A stretch of DNA of 64,000 nt from CAVQRB01 sp963715055 (GCA_963715055.1 CAVQRB010000019.1:62001-126000), one strand, 5' to 3'. Counted from the first letter of the stretch, positions 25,576 through 34,764 are shown. The notes: a model not told the origin generated them from the letters alone. Numbers and translations are program-made.

Positions 25576-26259
25576 CTATCGCGCGGCGCCGGCCTCCTTG
25601 TCCAGAAGGCGCGCTGCAAGTGTGCGGGATACGGGACGTTTTTGCGCCAGCGACGCCGCATCGAGCGCCGCCACCACGTCACGCGCCGCCGCAAAGGACC
25701 GGTCGATGCGCAGGATCAGATAGGGAATGAGGTCGGCCTTGGGGGTGATCTGGCGGTCAGCGAAAAGCTTCGCCAGAACCGCGGCAAGCAGCGTGTCGTC
25801 GGGCGGCTCCAGTGCTGCGGAGGGCGCCGCGGCAATGCGGCTTGCCAGATCGGGCAGGGTGAGGCCCCAGGCGACGGAAGGCCCGGCACCGGTCAGCAGC
25901 AGCGGATGGCCTTCGGCGAGAACCAGGTTGTGCAGGTGAAAGAGCGCCGTCTGCGCCTCCGGATCGCCGGCGATCTCGGGCACGTTCTCCACCGCGATCG
26001 CGGTTTGAGCCAGCGCCGGTATCTCGCATGTCGAGAGGTCAATGGCACTGACGATACGCGCGCCGGAACTGGCCGCCCAGACATGCGCCAGATGCGTCTT
26101 GCCGGACCCTTCGGGACCGGTCAGCACGAACTTCCCGCCCTGCCAGTCGCGCCAGCCTTCGATCATGGCGACGGCCACGGCGTTCGACGGGGCCACCAGA
26201 AAGTCGCTGCGGCCCAGTGCCGGAACACTTTGCAGATCGAACCCCAGTTGCTCGGTCAT
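25576..26259 (-). CDS. hdaA: HdaA, regulator of DnaA inactivation
   Basis: 227-aa DnaA-related AAA+ protein without the DnaA DNA-binding domain. The N-terminal QLGFDL (residues 4-9) is the beta-clamp-binding motif of Hda. The Walker A motif is GPEGSGKT (residues 48-55). With the DNA-loaded clamp, Hda stimulates ATP hydrolysis by DnaA and so prevents over-initiation of replication. It lies between the PerM-type transporter (1 bp gap) and ppk on the same strand. Confidence 0.9.
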   Translation of the reverse strand: MTEQLGFDLQSVPALGRSDFLVAPSNAVAVAMIEGWRDWQGGKFVLTGPEGSGKTHLAHVWAASSGARIVSAIDLSTCEIPALAQTAIAVENVPEIAGDPEAQTALFHLHNLVLAEGHPLLLTGAGPSVAWGLTLPDLASRIAAAPSAALEPPDDTLLAAVLAKLFADRQITPKADLIPYLILRIDRSFAAARDVVAALDAASLAQKRPVSRTLAARLLDKEAGAAR

Positions 26260-26260
26260 G

Positions 26261-27328
26261 TCAGGTGTCTTCCTGCCCGCTCGTGCCCTGATAAAGCATC
26301 GATGACTTGTACTGATCCACGGCGAAGCGGGCGATCACGCCGAGAGCCGCGGCCACCGGAACGGCGACCAGCATCCCCACGAAGCCAAAAAGCGCGCCGA
26401 AGACCGAGAGTGCCAAGATCAGCCAGACCGGATGCAGGCCCACGGAACTGCCCACAAGTTTCGGGGTCAGGATATTGCCTTCGACCATCTGGCCTATAGC
26501 GAAGATGCCCGCGACCAGCCCGATGTGCAGCCAGTCGCCCCAGAACTGGAAGAGCGCGAGCCCGATTGCAAGCGTACCGCCGATCAGAGCACCAAGATAG
26601 GGGATGAAGGTCACGAGGCCCGCGATGAAACCTACCACAAGCCCGAATTGCAGGCCCACGGCCATCAGCGCCACGGCATAGTAGGTGCCGAGGATGAGGC
26701 AGACCGTTCCCATGCCGCGGATGAAGGAGGCGAGCGTCTTGTCGATGTCGCGCGCAAGTTGGCGGATCACCGGTGCATGATCGCGTGGCAGAAGCTTGTC
26801 GATCTGGGCCACCATCCGGTCCCAGTCGAGCAGCAGGTAGACGGATACAACTGGCACGATGACCATCAGCACAACGATGTTGAGCAGCGACGCAGCGGAG
26901 ACCAGCGCGGTTTCCAGAAGCTCGACGCCACGGCTCTTGATCGTTTCGCCGAGGTCATCGAGCGACTGGCGCAACGTTGATCCGGCATCGAGCACGGAAG
27001 GGAAGCGATCCGAGATGAAGCTGCCGAAGTTCCTCGCGTATTCAGGCGCCACGTTGACCAGTTGTATGCTCTGGTTGATCAACGTGGGGACCACCAGCAG
27101 CGCCATCATGACGAACACCAGGATACCGGCGAAGGTGATCACGCCGGTGGCTGCGACACGGCTCAACCCCAGACGTTCAAGCCGGTCTGCGACCGGATCG
27201 AGGAAATAGGCGATGGCGCCGCCCAGAACGAAGGGCAGCAGCACATTTCCCAGAGACCAGAAGACAAGCAGGAAGAGGGCTGTGGCGATGCCCCAGTAAG
27301 TCAGTTGCTGGCGAACGGGCAGGGCCAT
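26261..27328 (-). CDS. AI-2E/PerM-family membrane protein
   Basis: 355-aa inner-membrane protein with seven to eight hydrophobic segments. The family pattern PYLGALIGGTLAIGLALFQF near residues 245-265 and the long amphipathic middle region are typical of the AI-2 exporter-like (AI-2E, formerly UPF0118) family. Members export AI-2 or act as Na+/H+ antiporters; which applies is unknown. The stop is 1 bp before hdaA, so the two are co-transcribed. Confidence 0.9.
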   Translation of the reverse strand: MALPVRQQLTYWGIATALFLLVFWSLGNVLLPFVLGGAIAYFLDPVADRLERLGLSRVAATGVITFAGILVFVMMALLVVPTLINQSIQLVNVAPEYARNFGSFISDRFPSVLDAGSTLRQSLDDLGETIKSRGVELLETALVSAASLLNIVVLMVIVPVVSVYLLLDWDRMVAQIDKLLPRDHAPVIRQLARDIDKTLASFIRGMGTVCLILGTYYAVALMAVGLQFGLVVGFIAGLVTFIPYLGALIGGTLAIGLALFQFWGDWLHIGLVAGIFAIGQMVEGNILTPKLVGSSVGLHPVWLILALSVFGALFGFVGMLVAVPVAAALGVIARFAVDQYKSSMLYQGTSGQEDT

Positions 27329-27442
27329 CTCGATGCTCCGGAGTGCAGTTCCCTTCTGACATCGCCCATGACTGCTGGCGTTTCAAGGGGCTGCGGGCAA
27401 AAACTGCCGGTACTTTCGGGATTTAGCCGCCGCTGGGGCGTG

Positions 27443-28807
27443 TCAGTGGATGCGCACGCCCTGTGCTGTCAGGGTCCGCTGGACCTGGTCAAGCGGTACC
27501 CTTGCAGCCTCCACCCCCTCGGCCAGCGCAATGGCCGCGGCAACCCCTGCGCCTTGCCCCGCGACCGCGCAGCAGGCCATATTGCGCGTCGCAGCATGGG
27601 CCACGCGGTCGCCGCCGATGGCGCGGCCCGTGACCAGAAGGTTTCGAACGCCCTTGGGCAGCATCGCGCCATAGGGGACGTGCATGTAGCGCCCCGTCGT
27701 GGGCAGGATCAGAATGCCGTAGCCATCGATGAATTCGGGGTAGATGCCGATGCTGTCGTCGAAGCGGGCCTCTCCACGCACATCCGCTTCGGTCATGTTG
27801 TAGGCTGCATCGATCTTGCGGGTGTCGCGGATGCCGATGGACATGCCGAAGTTGCGCAAGCGCGCCCCGGCACAGCCCGGCGTATAGGCTTTCAGCGCCT
27901 CGATGGCGTGCATCGCCTGGGCGCGGCCCTCGATCTCAAAGCGGGTCATGCTGTCCGGGTCGGTGCCGTCGCAACCGGCAAGGTGGATGAGGTTCATGTA
28001 GGTCAACTCGCCACTGTCGTGCACCGCCCCCCAGGTCCCGCCGATGGTGTTGAGATGTTTCGGGATGAGCCCGTCGCGGATCGCCTGAGCGAAGGGTTTG
28101 GCGAGGAAGGGCGAGAACATCGCGTCTTCCTTGCCATCCGTCTCCACCTGCCACTCGCCGGTGGACCAATTGGCATAGGTCTGCGGGTCGGCCTTGATGC
28201 CCGCCATGAAGGCCTGTTTGTCCACGCCCGCGATGTGGAACATCACGGAAGCCGCCTGCATCGCCTCCACGGGCGTCTTGTGGGTGAGTGCGCCTGCGCG
28301 GTGCGCCACATCGGCGTCCCCGGTGGCGTCGATCACCACACGCGCAAGGATCGCCTCGCGACCCGCTTTCGACTCCACGATGACGCCCCTGATGGTGTCG
28401 CCCTCCATGATCGGGGCCACGAACTGCCGGTGCAGCATGGCGCGCACGCCAGCCTCCTCGACAAGCCGATCCGCCACCAGCTTGAAGCCTTCGCTGTCAA
28501 GCTCGTAGCTCAGCGACTGGCTTTCGGGCACCGCCGCGCCCATCGCTTTGGCGCGCTCCTCGAACTCCCAGCCGATGCCTCCGGCCTCGATGGTCTTCTC
28601 ATGCCGGTACCAGGCGAAGCCTTCGACGCCGACCACGGTGATGTTGCCGCCCATGCATCCGAACCGGTCGAGCAGCGTCACCTCCGCCCCCGCGCGCGCC
28701 GCCGCAAGGGCGGCTGCCAGCCCGCCGGGTCCGGAACCCACCACCAGCACGCCGGTTTCGTGGATCACCGGCGTTTGCCGGGCGGGTTCGGTGATGAAGG
28801 ATGTCAT
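27443..28807 (-). CDS. FAD-dependent oxidoreductase (FAD_oxidored family)
   Basis: 454-aa flavoprotein. The dinucleotide-binding motif GSGPGGLAAALAAARAG is at residues about 24-40 and is followed by LDRFGCMGGNITVVG, the signature of the PF12831-type FAD-dependent oxidoreductases. VIDATGDADVAHRAG and the C-terminal RNLLVTGRAIGGDRVAHA motif complete the fold. No cofactor other than FAD is suggested. Substrate unknown. Divergent from proS with 132 bp between them. Confidence 0.87.
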   Translation of the reverse strand: MTSFITEPARQTPVIHETGVLVVGSGPGGLAAALAAARAGAEVTLLDRFGCMGGNITVVGVEGFAWYRHEKTIEAGGIGWEFEERAKAMGAAVPESQSLSYELDSEGFKLVADRLVEEAGVRAMLHRQFVAPIMEGDTIRGVIVESKAGREAILARVVIDATGDADVAHRAGALTHKTPVEAMQAASVMFHIAGVDKQAFMAGIKADPQTYANWSTGEWQVETDGKEDAMFSPFLAKPFAQAIRDGLIPKHLNTIGGTWGAVHDSGELTYMNLIHLAGCDGTDPDSMTRFEIEGRAQAMHAIEALKAYTPGCAGARLRNFGMSIGIRDTRKIDAAYNMTEADVRGEARFDDSIGIYPEFIDGYGILILPTTGRYMHVPYGAMLPKGVRNLLVTGRAIGGDRVAHAATRNMACCAVAGQGAGVAAAIALAEGVEAARVPLDQVQRTLTAQGVRIH

Positions 28808-28939
28808 GCGATGGCTTCCCGGCTCGTGTCATAGCTTTGTTACAGAAATCCCAGCCGCCGACATGCGTCAATGCCCGATTGCGGGCAGGGCGGCTTTGGC
28901 ATAGTCAGGCGGTGCGATTTCTGATCAAAGGACCGACCG

Positions 28940-30331
28940 ATGCGCATGACCCGCTATTTCCTGCCCGTTCTCCGCGAAAATCCCGCGGAGGCGCAGATCG
29001 TGAGCCACCGGCTGATGCTCCGGGCGGGCATGATCAAGCAGAACGCAGCGGGCATCTACTCCTGGCTGCCGCTCGGGTTCAAGGTGCTGCGCAAGATCGA
29101 GAACATCGTGCATGAGGAGCAACAGCGCGCGGGCCATATCCCGATGCTGATGCCGACGTTGCAACCGGCAGATCTCTGGCGCGAAAGCGGGCGCTATGAC
29201 GACTACGGCGAGGAGATGCTGCGGATCAAGGATCGGCAGGGTCGCGACATGCTCTACGGTCCCACCAACGAGGAGATGATCACCGACATCTTCCGCGCCC
29301 ATGTGGGCAGCTACAAGGACCTGCCGCTGACGCTCTATCACATACAGTGGAAGTTCCGCGACGAGATGCGCCCGCGCTTCGGCGTCATGCGGGGCCGCGA
29401 GTTCTTCATGAAGGACGGCTACAACTTCGACCTGACCAAGGAGGACGCGCTGCATGCCTACAACCGCCATCTGGTAAGCTACCTGCGCACCTATGAGCGC
29501 ATGGGGTTGCAGGCGATACCGATGCGTGCCGACAGCGGGCCGATCGGCGGCGATGATACCCATGAATTCCTCGTGCTGGCGGAGACCGGCGAGTCCGAGG
29601 TCTTCTATGACAGCGCCGTGACAGATCTGACCTTCGGTGACCGAGAGATCAATTACGATGACAAGGCGCAATGTCAGTCGATCCTGCAAGAGTTCACGTC
29701 GAAATACGCCCGTACCGACGAGACACACGATGAGGCTGTCTTCAGCCAGATCCCCGAAGAACGCCGCCGCACCGCACGCGGCATCGAAGTGGGACAGATC
29801 TTCTACTTCGGCACCAAGTACTCCGATGCGATGGGGGCCACGGTGCAGGGTCCCGACGGCAAGCCTACGCCCGTGCACATGGGCAGCCACGGCATCGGCG
29901 TGAGCCGTCTGGTGGGTGCGATCATCGAGGCGAGCCATGACGACAAGGGCATCATCTGGCCCGAGGGCGTCACGCCCTTCCATTGCGGGATCGTGAACCT
30001 CAAACAGGGCGACCGCGAGGCCGACGAGGCTTGCGAGGCGCTCTACAAGTCACTTGCCGTCTTGGGGCTGGAGCCGCTCTATGATGACCGTGACGAACGC
30101 GCCGGCGGCAAATTCGCCACGATGGATCTCATCGGCCTGCCCTGGCGGATCACCGTGGGACCGCGCGGGTTGAAAAACGGCGTGGTCGAACTGACCAGCC
30201 GCCGTACCGGCGAGAGCGCGGAATTGCCGCCCGAAGCGGCGGTGCGGAAGATCGCAGAGATCTACCGCGCGCATCAGCCCAAGGAACACGTGCAGATGAT
30301 GGGACACCGCTCCTTTCATACCTACATCTGA
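28940..30331 (+). CDS. proS: Prolyl-tRNA synthetase
   Basis: 463-aa class II synthetase of the short alphaproteobacterial type that lacks the large editing insertion. Motif 1 and the MRMTRYFLPVLRENPAEAQ start are normal, TNEEMITDIFR and WKFRDEMRPRFGVMRGREF form motif 2, and GIGVSRLVGAIIE is motif 3. The anticodon-binding domain is C-terminal. The last about 17 residues (beginning QPKEH) extend beyond most homologues. It heads the conserved proS-lolE-lolD order of alphaproteobacteria. Confidence 0.96.
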   Translation: MRMTRYFLPVLRENPAEAQIVSHRLMLRAGMIKQNAAGIYSWLPLGFKVLRKIENIVHEEQQRAGHIPMLMPTLQPADLWRESGRYDDYGEEMLRIKDRQGRDMLYGPTNEEMITDIFRAHVGSYKDLPLTLYHIQWKFRDEMRPRFGVMRGREFFMKDGYNFDLTKEDALHAYNRHLVSYLRTYERMGLQAIPMRADSGPIGGDDTHEFLVLAETGESEVFYDSAVTDLTFGDREINYDDKAQCQSILQEFTSKYARTDETHDEAVFSQIPEERRRTARGIEVGQIFYFGTKYSDAMGATVQGPDGKPTPVHMGSHGIGVSRLVGAIIEASHDDKGIIWPEGVTPFHCGIVNLKQGDREADEACEALYKSLAVLGLEPLYDDRDERAGGKFATMDLIGLPWRITVGPRGLKNGVVELTSRRTGESAELPPEAAVRKIAEIYRAHQPKEHVQMMGHRSFHTYI

Positions 30332-30337
30332 CCCGGA

Positions 30338-30359
30338 CCGCCCGGGTAGAGCCGGGCGG
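30338..30359 (+). terminator. GC-rich stem-loop after proS
   Basis: Perfect 8-bp inverted repeat CCGCCCGG/CCGGGCGG with a 6-nt loop, starting 7 bp after the proS stop and 45 bp before lolE. No U-tract. It may partly terminate or process the proS message. Confidence 0.5.
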
Positions 30360-30403
30360 GCCCAATGGCCACGCTGCGCAAAGCGCCACTTCCATGAGGA
30401 CCC

Positions 30404-31690
30404 ATGGCACGACCGCCCGCACCTTTCGCGCCCTACGAATGGATGATCGCCTGGCGCTACCTACGGGCGCGGCGCGCGGAGGGCGGCGTGAGCGGCATGA
30501 CCTGGATCAGCCTGATCGGCATCACGCTCGCGGTATTCGCGCTGATCGCCACGCTCTCGGTACGCTCGGGCTTCCGGGCGGAATTCGTCGACACGATCCT
30601 CGGGGCCAATGCCCATGTCACCGTCTACCAGCTCGGCGCCATCGGTCCGGGCGGGCGGCTTGACCGAACGATCACCGATTACCAAGCGCTCGCAGCCTCC
30701 GTTGCCGCCGTACCGGGCGTGACCCGCGCGGCCCCGTTGATCCGCGGTCAGGTGCTCAGCGCCTTTCAGGACCGCAATGCAGGCGTGGAGGTGTTTGGCA
30801 TTGACGAAGGCAGCCTGAAAACCCTGCCGCGCATCGCGGACCCCGCCACCGGCCAGGGTGACATCGACCGTTTCGGCGAGGGCATCGCCATCGGCGTCGG
30901 CGTGGCGCGCGACCTCGGGGTCGGGGTGGGCGACAAGATCCGTCTGATCTCGCCCAATGGCGTCAAGACGGCCTTCGGCACCTCGCCGCGGGTCAATGCC
31001 TATGAGGTTGTCTACATCTTCTCTGCAGGGCGCTATGACATCGACCGCACCCGCGCCTACCTGCCCTTCGCCGAAGCGCAGTCCTACTTCAACCGCGAGG
31101 GGGTCGCGGATGAGATCGAGGTGATGGTGGAAGCCCCCGAGCGGATCGAAACTCTGGTGCCTGCCCTCTTGCAGGCGGCCGGCGAGCGCGGCCAGGTCTG
31201 GACCTGGCGCGACTCCGCGGGCGGTTTCCTGCGCGCGCTGGAGGTCGAAGACAACGTGATGTTCATCATCCTGTCGATCCTCGTGCTGATCGCCGCCATG
31301 AACATCGTCTCGGGTCTCATCATGCTGGTCAAGAACAAGGGTCGTGACATCGGGATCCTGCGCACCATAGGGCTTACCGAAGGTGCGATCCTGCGGGTAT
31401 TCTTTATTTGCGGCGCCTCGACGGGGGTGATCGGCACGGCGATGGGCGTGATCCTGGGCTGCCTTTTCGCCATCTACATCGACCCGATCTTCTCCTTCGT
31501 GAACGTGCTGATGGGCGGCGGCGTCTGGGACCCGTCGATCCGCGGCGTCTATGCGCTGCCCGCCGAGCTCCATCTCTCCGATGTGCTTTCTGCCGTGGCG
31601 CTCTCGCTGGGGCTCTCCTTCGTGGTCACGATCTTTCCGGCGCGGCGTGCAGCACGGATGAACCCGGTCGAGGCGTTGCGCTATGAATGA
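30404..31690 (+). CDS. lolE: Lipoprotein-releasing ABC permease LolC/E
   Basis: 428-aa permease of the LolCDE complex that extracts outer-membrane lipoproteins from the inner membrane. One N-terminal TM helix (GMTWISLIGITLAVFALIATLSV) is followed by a large periplasmic domain and three C-terminal TM helices (VLIAAMNIVSGLIMLV onward, with the conserved GRDIGILRTIG loop). Alphaproteobacteria usually have a single LolC/E-type permease acting as a homodimer (LolF), so lolC, lolE and lolF are interchangeable labels here. It overlaps lolD by 8 bp. Confidence 0.92.
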   Translation: MARPPAPFAPYEWMIAWRYLRARRAEGGVSGMTWISLIGITLAVFALIATLSVRSGFRAEFVDTILGANAHVTVYQLGAIGPGGRLDRTITDYQALAASVAAVPGVTRAAPLIRGQVLSAFQDRNAGVEVFGIDEGSLKTLPRIADPATGQGDIDRFGEGIAIGVGVARDLGVGVGDKIRLISPNGVKTAFGTSPRVNAYEVVYIFSAGRYDIDRTRAYLPFAEAQSYFNREGVADEIEVMVEAPERIETLVPALLQAAGERGQVWTWRDSAGGFLRALEVEDNVMFIILSILVLIAAMNIVSGLIMLVKNKGRDIGILRTIGLTEGAILRVFFICGASTGVIGTAMGVILGCLFAIYIDPIFSFVNVLMGGGVWDPSIRGVYALPAELHLSDVLSAVALSLGLSFVVTIFPARRAARMNPVEALRYE

Positions 31691-32366
31691 GCTGGTCCTG
31701 GCACTTCATGGCATCGCCAAGTCCTACAACAAGGGGCTCCCGGGCGAGGTCGAGGTCCTGCGCGACATCGACCTCAACGTCGCCAAGGGCGAGGTGGTCG
31801 CGCTGGTGGCACCATCGGGGGCAGGTAAATCCACGCTTCTGCATATCGCAGGGCTGCTCGATACACCTGACAAGGGCGCGGTTCGGATCGCTGGAGAGGA
31901 GATGTCCGGCCTCTCCGATGCGCGCCGGACAGCGGTGCGGCGCTCCGATGTGGGCTTCATCTACCAGTTCCATCACCTGCTGCCGGAATTCACCGCAGAG
32001 GAAAACATCGTGCTGCCACAACTGGCCAACGGGATTGCCCGCAGTACCGCCGATGCGCGCGCGCGCGATCTTCTGGGCAAGGTCGGCATTGCCCCGCGGG
32101 CGGGACACCGGCCTGCGGCCCTCTCGGGCGGCGAGCAGCAGCGCGTGGCCTTCTGCCGCGCGCTGGCGAATGCGCCGAAACTGCTGCTGGCGGATGAACC
32201 GACAGGCAACCTCGATCCCGCGACCTCCGATCAGGTCTTCGGCGTGTTGCTCGATCTGGTGCGCGCCACGGGGCTTTCGGCGGTGATCGCGACGCACAAC
32301 CTCGAACTCGCGGCGCGGATGGACCGGCAGATCCGGCTCGACGCGGGCAGGCTGATCTCCTCCTGA
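31683..32366 (+). CDS. lolD: Lipoprotein-releasing ABC ATPase LolD
   Basis: 227-aa ABC ATPase powering LolCDE. Walker A is APSGAGKST (residues 43-51), the signature is LSGGEQQR, and Walker B is LLLADEPTGNLD. The IYQFHHLLPEFTAEENI stretch after the Q-loop is characteristic of LolD/MacB-type ATPases. Overlap of 8 bp with the permease gene indicates coupling. Confidence 0.95.
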   Translation: MNELVLALHGIAKSYNKGLPGEVEVLRDIDLNVAKGEVVALVAPSGAGKSTLLHIAGLLDTPDKGAVRIAGEEMSGLSDARRTAVRRSDVGFIYQFHHLLPEFTAEENIVLPQLANGIARSTADARARDLLGKVGIAPRAGHRPAALSGGEQQRVAFCRALANAPKLLLADEPTGNLDPATSDQVFGVLLDLVRATGLSAVIATHNLELAARMDRQIRLDAGRLISS

Positions 32367-32429
32367 GGCAATCAATTGCTTGACGGCGCTCAAGGCTTTC
32401 CGTCAACGTGATCCGGCGAGGACGCACCC

Positions 32430-33425
32430 ATGAGCCACCACACGCTTGATGAAATCGAAACGCTGACCCGGGCGGCCTTGCGCAAGCATGGAGCCAATGA
32501 GTTCGCCGCGGCGGAGGTTGCCCGCGCGGTGCGTGTGGCGGAGAGCTTCGGCAACAAGATCTGCGGTCTGTACTACGTGGAAAGTTACTGCCAGCAGTTG
32601 CAGAGCGGTCGAGTCAGGGGAGATGCAACGCCCATCGTGTCGAGCCCGCGGCCGGCGGCGATCCACGTCGATGCGGGCTTCGGTTTTGCGCAACCGGCCT
32701 TCGCCTACGGCATGATCACGGTTCTGGATGCCGCACGCCAGTTCGGCACCGCGACGCTTGCGGTGGCCCATGCCCATACCTGCACCTCGCTGGGCTACTT
32801 CACCGAGCAGATCGCGCAGGCCGGGTGCATCGCCATCGGCTTCACCAATGCCTCGCCCATCGTTGCCGCGCCGGGGGGCAAGACGCGGGTCATCGGCACC
32901 AATCCGATCGCGTTTTCGGTGCCCGACGGCAAGGGCGGGCTGGCCATGCAGTTCGATCAATCGACCACGACCGTTGCCCTGGGCAAGATCACCATGGCCA
33001 AGGCCGCGGGCACCACAATCCCCGAGGGCTGGGCGCTGGATGCAGAGGGAGAGCCCACGACCGATCCGGAGGCCGCCTTGCAGGGCTCCCTCGTATCGAT
33101 GGGCGGCTACAAGGGCTGGGGCTTCGGGCTGATGGCGGAAATCCTCGCGGCGGGCATGACGGGCTCGCTGCTGTCGCGGGATGTGAAACCGCTGAAAGCG
33201 CCGGAAGGGGCACCGCATGACCTGGGGCAGTTCTACATCGTGATCGATCCCAGCAGCGCGTCCGATTTCGGCGCGCGGGTGCGCGCGCTGGCAGAGGCGG
33301 TGAGCGTCGACGAGGGCGCGCGGATGCCGGGGCAGAAGCGAAAGCCCACCCAGAAGGTGGAAGTATCCGACGAAATCTGGAAGCAACTTCAGCGGCTTGC
33401 GGAAGATTCTAAACCTTCTGCGTGA
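32430..33425 (+). CDS. Ldh_2-family (malate/lactate dehydrogenase-like) NAD(P) oxidoreductase
   Basis: 331-aa member of the Ldh_2 superfamily of NAD(P)-dependent oxidoreductases (malate, ureidoglycolate, sulfolactate and delta-1-piperideine-2-carboxylate reductases). The overall fold markers are present: GFGFAQPAFAYGM, VIGTNPIAFSVP and GYKGWGFGLMAEIL. However the usual GHDSHG-type segment near residue 45 is replaced by FGNKICGLYY and the usual SNHFG by AHTCTSLG, so the substrate site differs from characterised members. Function unassigned. Converges with the YdcZ-like gene, overlapping by 17 bp. Confidence 0.82.
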   Translation: MSHHTLDEIETLTRAALRKHGANEFAAAEVARAVRVAESFGNKICGLYYVESYCQQLQSGRVRGDATPIVSSPRPAAIHVDAGFGFAQPAFAYGMITVLDAARQFGTATLAVAHAHTCTSLGYFTEQIAQAGCIAIGFTNASPIVAAPGGKTRVIGTNPIAFSVPDGKGGLAMQFDQSTTTVALGKITMAKAAGTTIPEGWALDAEGEPTTDPEAALQGSLVSMGGYKGWGFGLMAEILAAGMTGSLLSRDVKPLKAPEGAPHDLGQFYIVIDPSSASDFGARVRALAEAVSVDEGARMPGQKRKPTQKVEVSDEIWKQLQRLAEDSKPSA

Positions 33426-33843
33426 CGAAAACCCCGAGCGCCATGAGTGCGATGCCCAAGGCACGCGTCGTCCCCATCGGCGTGATGCGGGCGCCGAAAA
33501 GCCCGAAGTGGTCGATGATCGCGGCGCTGATCAACTGTCCCAGCAGCACGAAAAACACAGCATTTCCAACGCCGAAGCTCGGCGCGATATAGGTGATCGT
33601 GAGCACGTAGAAGGCGACAAGAAGACCGGCTGTGAAGAGGTGCTTCGGGGCCGTGGCCAGCTTCGCGAGCGCCTGTGGTCCCGTCACCAGAGTGACGACG
33701 GCACAGGCAAGGAAGGCCACGACGAAAAGCGTGCTGGCGGCGGCAGCGGGCGAGCCGATGCGCACGCCGAGGGCCGCGTTCAAACTGGCCAGAACGGGGA
33801 TGCCGATACCGGCAAGCAGCATGATCAGGGCATGATGGGCCAT
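33409..33843 (-). CDS. DMT/YdcZ-family membrane protein
   Basis: 144-aa inner-membrane protein with four to five hydrophobic segments, matching the YdcZ (DUF606) branch of the drug/metabolite transporters: IGIPVLASLNAALGVRIGSP at the start and VFFVLLGQLISAAIIDHFGLFG in the middle are the family's conserved pieces. The open frame extends to 33909, but AAGGAG before the ATG at 33843 marks the start. Such proteins often work as pairs or homodimers. Substrate unknown. Confidence 0.87.
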   Translation of the reverse strand: MAHHALIMLLAGIGIPVLASLNAALGVRIGSPAAAASTLFVVAFLACAVVTLVTGPQALAKLATAPKHLFTAGLLVAFYVLTITYIAPSFGVGNAVFFVLLGQLISAAIIDHFGLFGARITPMGTTRALGIALMALGVFVTQKV

Positions 33844-33899
33844 CGGCGTCTCCTTCGGTGCGCGCAGACCATGGCGCGGCGCAGCCGGAGCGGCAAGCC

Positions 33900-34580
33900 C
33901 TAGCCGCAAATACCGTTCAACTCGACGCCGTCCCAGGGCAGGCCCACCGCATAGGCGCGCGACTGCGGCAGCTTTTCCACCGGCATCGCCTGCGCGATCA
34001 GGTCGTGCAGGCGCGCGGTGCGCGGCGCGCTGGGCGCGAGCGAGCGGCAGCAGACATATTCCTCCACGATCGCGCCCTGCTGTTCGAAACCGAAGTCGCT
34101 GAACCGCGGTTCCGTTTCAAGATCAAAGAGATAGGGATCGCTGGCCCCGTCGTGCTCGAAGGCCGCGCGCAGCGGCGTGTAGCCGGTGAGCTTGCGGTTC
34201 TGCCACTGCCAGACGTGGGTCAGCTCATGGGAGAGCAGCATGGCGGAGATCAGGCCGATCTGCTCGGGGTAGTCGGGCAGGTAGTCGTCGCGGTACCAGT
34301 CACGGTCGAAGAAGACGCGGTTGTGAATGGCCACGGCGGCGGGTTTCGAGGTGACGGTTGCGGTCGTGATCGGCGGCAGGATCAACTCGCGGCAGGTGGT
34401 GCGGGGACGGGCCTTGCGCTCGAAAGTGACGGCGCGGGTGGGGGCCCCGTCGACCAGCCGCACCTTGGAGATATCGAGGGTGTCGCCATGCAGGATGCGC
34501 GCGAAATCGGCCTCGGTATCCGTCAGCGGGCGACCACAGGCGGCGAGGAAAAGGAGGGCGATGAGAGGGGCCAGACGCAT
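33900..34580 (-). CDS. Lipoprotein with an HExxH zincin-like motif
   Basis: 226-aa predicted lipoprotein: signal peptide MRLAPLIALLFLAAC with lipidated Cys15. The mature protein contains H118-E-L-T-H122 within LLSHELTHVWQWQN, the HExxH zinc motif, and further on EQQGAIVEEYVC, where the glutamate could be the third ligand. It resembles DUF4157-like metallopeptidase domains found in exported bacterial proteins. It may be a periplasmic protease or a zinc protein without peptidase activity. The frame begins upstream (34616), but only the ATG at 34580 yields a normal signal peptide. Confidence 0.7.
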   Translation of the reverse strand: MRLAPLIALLFLAACGRPLTDTEADFARILHGDTLDISKVRLVDGAPTRAVTFERKARPRTTCRELILPPITTATVTSKPAAVAIHNRVFFDRDWYRDDYLPDYPEQIGLISAMLLSHELTHVWQWQNRKLTGYTPLRAAFEHDGASDPYLFDLETEPRFSDFGFEQQGAIVEEYVCCRSLAPSAPRTARLHDLIAQAMPVEKLPQSRAYAVGLPWDGVELNGICG

Positions 34581-34687
34581 GGCTCTAGGAGGGCCAGAAA
34601 TCGCGACGGCGATCAAGAGCGAATGCGCGGCGGCGGATCAACTCTTGGGGAGCGGGGGAGGTCCGCGAGGCGGGTGCGGGGTGGCGG

Positions 34688-34727
34688 AAAACGGCGTGGG
34701 GCCCCGTCACGGGGCTGAGCCGTTTTT
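34688..34727. terminator. Large nested hairpin, possible bidirectional terminator
   Basis: An outer perfect 8-bp repeat AAAACGGC/GCCGTTTT (34688-34695 and 34719-34726) encloses an inner perfect GCCCCGT/ACGGGGC stem (34701-34715). The outer arms provide an A-run on one side and a T-run on the other, as expected for a terminator working in both directions. It lies 108 bp upstream of the HExxH lipoprotein gene start. Confidence 0.55.
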
Positions 34728-34764
34728 CTCTTTTGAGACCAGAGAGATAAGGGGGGTGACATTC

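Noticed and set aside
28868..28909. Short ORF MRQCPIAGRAALA upstream of proS as a proline leader
   Set aside because: It has only one proline codon and no promoter spacing or hairpins comparable to the ileS leader, so it looks like chance.
33900..34616. Start of the zincin-like lipoprotein at 34616
   Set aside because: It would bury the signal peptide 12 residues inside; the ATG at 34580 gives a normal lipoprotein start.
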